A stretch of DNA of 64,000 nucleotides from Thysanoteuthis rhombus (Eukaryota; Mollusca; Cephalopoda; Oegopsida; Thysanoteuthidae), in the NCBI GenBank assembly GCA_963457665.1, contig OY735203.1:25262634-25326633 (forward strand). Direction: 5' to 3'. Both the position numbers and the translations under genes were made by a program. Position 1 is the stretch's first letter, and every line of letters begins with the position of its first letter. This document shows positions 59,690 to 64,000 of the stretch, piece by piece. The notes beneath the pieces were generated by a model, which was not told the origin of the DNA, ran no database searches, and saw only the letters and a list, made by a program, of their open reading frames with translations.

Positions 59690-60310
59690 CTGAAGTTTGA
59701 TAGAAATATAAAACATTTATCAGTCTGTGTTGTCAACGGGGAAATGGACTTCGTTTAATTGATAATTAGAGTATCGGCAAACACAGAGTGCAGACTATAT
59801 TGGCGAAATTGATCTCAAAGACATAGATATCGACCTCCCTGCCCTGTTATAGCAAAGGACTTTGAAATGAATTTAGAATATCCTGAATTCGGAAAAACAA
59901 AACAAAAACAAAAAAAACAACTAAAATACAAAAACAAAATAAAATATCAAATATTCGTAATCGACAATGAATATCGTTTATCGGCTGAAAAGTTTTCAGA
60001 CGATGAAAAAAACAACAAAAAAACAACTAAAAACTATCTCCATTGGGTCGGCCTATATGCTTTATACATATATACATACATACACACATACATACATACA
60101 TGGATAGCTATCCAGCAAGCCAGACTGACACAAACACTGAAAAAAAAAACTATATTGACCGTTTCGGTGAGAGTTTCAAATATAATATTTATCAGATTGC
60201 AGTGTCAACGGTGAACTGACTTACTAATCAGAGAAGCAAATGCAGAATATAGACGGTATTGGCAAATCGATCAGACGAACACAGATAGACAGTTAAAGTT
60301 ATCTATCTAC
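59690..60310 (+). repeat. Local direct repeat pair
   Basis: 59690-59836 and 60165-60310 share atttatcag, tgtcaacgg.gaa.tgga, gcaaa..cagagtgcaga/gcaaatgcagaa, tatattggc/ggtattggc and catagata/cagatagac in the same order. Confidence 0.6.
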
Positions 60311-60377
60311 CTTTCTATCTCGAAATCGAAATGTCTATGTATGTATATATATTCAATTCTATGAAACTGACGAATGT

Positions 60378-60675
60378 TTGTTATTCTCTGTGTATATGTC
60401 TTATAGACTCATAAACAACTGCACCATAGGGATTGAAAGTTTGTCTATTGGGGTAACTTGACTCCAAGATTAATACATGATTGGTAGCACTGACATCTGG
60501 TGGTTTTCCTGTCCTGATTTGTAAATTTCCATTCAAATGTTCATTCATTTAAAAAAAAATCTTGCGTGTATATGTTTTATTGACTCCTAAACAGCCGCAA
60601 CCAATGGACTCTATAATATTGTATATAGGAGTAACTTGGTCCTATGATTAACAAACTATAGGTTGTGCTGACAAC
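60378..60675 (+). repeat. Second local direct repeat pair
   Basis: 60378-60503 and 60562-60672 share gtgtatatgt.tta, gactc.taaac, gtaacttg, atgattggtag/atgattaacaaa and gcactgaca/gtgctgaca. Confidence 0.55.
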
Positions 60676-63600
60676 CCAACAAAACATTTGTACCGATAAT
60701 TGTCCACCGGTTAGAGTTCAAACTCCTATGGAGAAAACTGAAATAATTTTTTTTTCTATTACATATGCTTTCAATCCATCAGACCTTAAAACCTTCCAAA
60801 ATTTGTCAGATATAAGAATATTAAAAAAAACAAACTCGGGGGTTTTATTTACAAATGTAACTGTTAAGCCGAAATGGATGCTTACTTTCTGTCAGTCGCA
60901 GGAAATTTGCAGATGTGAATTTCTCTTTCTTCTAGTGTGTATGCCAGTTCGGCAGTAACCTGACCCTAATCTGACAATAAAACATATTTTTCTCGGAGAA
61001 TAAAAACTGTATCCCTATTGCTAGCAACCAAAACACGACAATGAAACGAGGACACTATTCAAAGGCGATTGTTTGCTCTAACGTGTTAACACCAAAAAGG
61101 AGCAAATAAAGTATAAGTTTGGAGAAAAAATAATTTTTAAAGGTTTCATGAAGAGCTACGTAGACCTGCCCAAGGGTTATAACAGGCTTGTGCAGCTCTA
61201 TTAGTAGTATGTGCGGGCCCAACAAGGGGTGTGCATGCATGCAAGTTCTTCACCTCCGGTTGGGAGTGTGTACAAGCCCGACTGCTTGCCTGTACCCAAT
61301 TATTTCATTATATTAAATCTCGAAAAATCATTTGCTTCGCTGTGTTCTTAGATTTGAAGTTTTTCTGCGGGACCACGCCGGATACCCCTGCTAGTGGATA
61401 ATAAAAGAGAAAAAATAAATGAATTCTCTTTAGTTGAAGAGTTCATTATTTTAAATCATAGGTAGGAGATATTTTTATGTATTATTTTATTTTCAAGTGG
61501 AAGAGCCGATGATTACAGACAGGGAACAGAGAAAACCACACTGTTCATTATATTATTAGAATCCTAAATAGATACGACACTAATAGGCTTTCATGAAATA
61601 TAATTGTTTAATGGCGACGTCGTGACTGGAGTAAGTTATCTTCCTAAGGTTGAAGCTATGTTATATTTGAAATTTACAGTTTTTACGTCTCTTCGGAAAG
61701 AATCAAAACATTCAAAGCAACAGGTCATCAGACCATATTAGTGTCGATTCATATCGTTGGCTGTTCGTCATGAAATATACCACACGCAGTTTGATGCCTA
61801 GAAGCACTCATCTCATAAAATATTGAGCATTTTATGTATATTGCATTAGTTATTTAGAATTGCTGTCTAAATTGGCTCTGTAGGACTATTTATGATGTAA
61901 AGGTTAAAGAATAACATAGCATAAAACCGATCTTTTGTTCAACGTGTCGTTTTCTACTACAACTGAGACCATACATTGACTCGTCGAGTCAGTTCATGAA
62001 AAATAAATAGATTATCTTGAAAATATTGGATAGTGTCATGGCGCAGGTACCATTCTTCCTAAAATTATCTAGAAATATTTTTCGAAAGGGGAAAACCAAA
62101 GAAGTGAGGTAGGAAAAGCTACAATGCAGGGGAGAAAATGCCAACGAAGGATTCGGTGTGTGTTTGAGTACGTTTGTGTATGTTTAGAGTAAAGGTAAAG
62201 ACAACATGCATGGAGCTTAAAGGACAAAAAAAAAGCTGCATATATTTATCAGGAACACAATTATATACATTTATATTTACTATTGGATGCAACCATAACG
62301 TAGCACCGCTTGATAGAGAAAACTAGAGAGTCTGTTTTTCAAAGAATCTGTGGACAAATCTGTTCTTGTTCTCTGTGGGAAGACAATGGATGATCACTTA
62401 GTGGCCTTTTACTTTGGGATCATTATGTCTAGATTTGGACTTTTCTCCACAACGGTCTATCGCCTTTTCACAATTTAACCCTGTCGGTTTAGTGTCTTAC
62501 TGGGTAGAAAGGAAGACATACTCTCTCGAGGAGGCAAATCAGTTACTGTGGAGTAACATTTATATACTGCCAGCAACCTATAGGCCATCGGGCGAATACA
62601 ACAACCAACCCGTTTTGAATTCTGACTTTAATAGAAAAACATCATCGGTCGTTCCAAATCTAAGACAGTCCACCGTTCTCAATTCAAGTTACTCGCTTGA
62701 CTTTCTCCCTTGATTGGCTCTTATTTCAGTGACTCAGCACTTGGGTGGTTAATTACCATATACTACAATCTGTAATAGTCTCTAATAGGTCTTTCTTACC
62801 AGGGTCCTCCTTTCCTTCTTTTTTTCCCTCGTATGGTGAACTGTATCAGATAACTCAAGAAGTACGTTATTTTTTGTCTTTAGATGACATGAGAAACGTT
62901 AAGTTCAAAATAAATTCATTAAATATTATTTTGATAGTATTTTAACAGCTATTGTATCAGCGACAAAACTTGCGTTTATTGATTCTAACATTGATAATTG
63001 AAGAAAAAAATGATATTTTCTGCCGAGGGGGCTTTTTATTTTAAGAAAGGCAAAAATACAACTATAACGCAAAGAAGATTTACGAAGAAACATTGCGGAT
63101 GAGAAGTCACGTCAAAAGTGGTTTGCGAAGTTTTTTTCCTGGGAATGTCTCCATAGTAAGGAAGAAAAGTTAAGATAGATAGAAATCGATTAAAGTCGTT
63201 ACTTAAGAATAATCAACGTTATACGATATGGGAGATAGGCAGCAAACTTAAAATACCCAAATCAAGGGTAATATATTCAACAGCGTGGCTTGACCTCACA
63301 AGGTACACGTCAATTGAACACACCATTCTTAAACGAATAAATGAAAGCGAGGCAAGTAATCAAGTCACGAGAATTCAAGTATACGTGTGCTAACGAGTTA
63401 TTGATCATGAATACATATAAACGACCAAGCAGATAGCAATGTCGGAGATTCGGTCATTCAACATTTGTACAATCAAGAGACAGCAGTCAGCATCTAGCTG
63501 AAGGGGGTTGTACCAGATTGGTGTTTCTGTCAGATATCAGTCAGGTCTAATCGACCGTCTGTCCAACTGAAGGTAGTCAGACGATTTGGTCAAAGAAAAA

Positions 63601-64000
63601 AAAACAACCCTCATCCTCAATAAAACTTTCATTCTTTTTCTACGCAATTAATGAATGAATTAATAAGTAACTTGTATTATGTAGTATTGTGTTTATTTCG
63701 AGACGACAATATAGGCCTTAGAAGCAAGAGGAAAGAAGCTGTTGAATTGATGTATTTATAAAATGCGTCCATTATAAATAGTATATTTTGTAACCTTTTT
63801 ATTACACCAGGGTTGGAAATTATCTGCACCAGTTTGATTATGTTAGACACTTTGATGTGTTGCTCCGACATAAGATAAACAAAAGAAGAGAAAACAAAAA
63901 TCCATTTAGTCACGTTTCCGTATTCACAACTTAAACGTAACGAAAATGTTCCATCTTCGGGATAAATTTTGACGGGCAATGAAAAGTTAATACTTTACTA
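60676..64000. other. Distal region, no gene recognised
   Basis: Open stretches (60665-60958, 62414-62713 and others) show no known domain. A GC-richer segment at 61160-61300 and another near 61365-61400 (gggaccacgccgg) look like inserted elements. 63400-63640 has tataaa, direct CAG/GTC-rich text and caataaaac, which could be an LTR-like end, but no partner was found. Confidence 0.3.

Noticed and set aside
62414-62713. 99-codon plus-strand open frame
   Set aside because: The composition is not clearly random, but I see no domain, splice context or repeat match, so it is not called.
63400-63640. LTR-like block (TATA-like text, AATAAA)
   Set aside because: No second copy, primer-binding site or internal coding text was found within the window.

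Overview
This is an AT-rich, repeat-dense animal nuclear sequence. Long introns with GT/AG splice sites, very many di-, tri- and tetranucleotide microsatellites, tRNA-like SINE pieces, foldback elements, RTE-like LINE tails and an R4/Dong-type LINE all point to a metazoan, and I infer a mollusc, most likely a coleoid cephalopod (octopus, squid or cuttlefish). That placement rests on overall texture, not on a diagnostic gene. There is no sign of bacterial operons, rRNA genes or CRISPR.

Two host genes can be supported, lying tail to tail. On the plus strand, 671-4850 holds the last three coding exons of a cytosolic Xaa-Pro aminopeptidase (XPNPEP1 type), with the last two metal-binding glutamates in the first of them. 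On the minus strand, 57157 down to 10435 holds 21 phase-consistent exons (2433 nt, 810 codons plus stop) of a long Glu/Lys/Gln-rich coiled-coil protein. Its 5' exons lie beyond the window or were not recognised. It resembles the EVC/EVC2 (limbin) family of ciliary Hedgehog-pathway coiled-coil proteins, but that assignment is tentative.

Everything else is intron or intergenic sequence filled with repeats. The families seen are: (1) eleven 3' fragments of one RTE-like LINE ending in (ATG)n/(TGA)n; (2) one 5'-truncated R4/Dong-like LINE with reverse transcriptase, zinc knuckle and restriction-like endonuclease, flanked by (TAA)n on both sides, plus two more fragments of it; (3) several foldback or MITE-like elements (about 108-405, 17856-18192, 19823-20028, 20492-20750, 32924-33260, 38815-39170, 56682-56944); (4) tRNA-like SINEs, one family ending in (TG)n(TA)n; (5) a decayed Gypsy-like LTR element at about 23.56-25.47 kb; (6) a Tc1/mariner-like transposase tail near 37 kb; (7) at least seven unnamed repeat families present two or three times in the window.

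The most striking pattern is how often repeats sit directly against the splice sites of the coiled-coil gene. A nine-unit 30-bp minisatellite is built from copies of one 5' splice site (10811-11072). A (CT)n tract of about 45 units serves as the polypyrimidine tract of one acceptor (55425-55516). (TTA)n attached to the R4-like LINE lies at another acceptor (39644-39725). MITEs end within about 25-35 bp of two donors (20750 and 33260).
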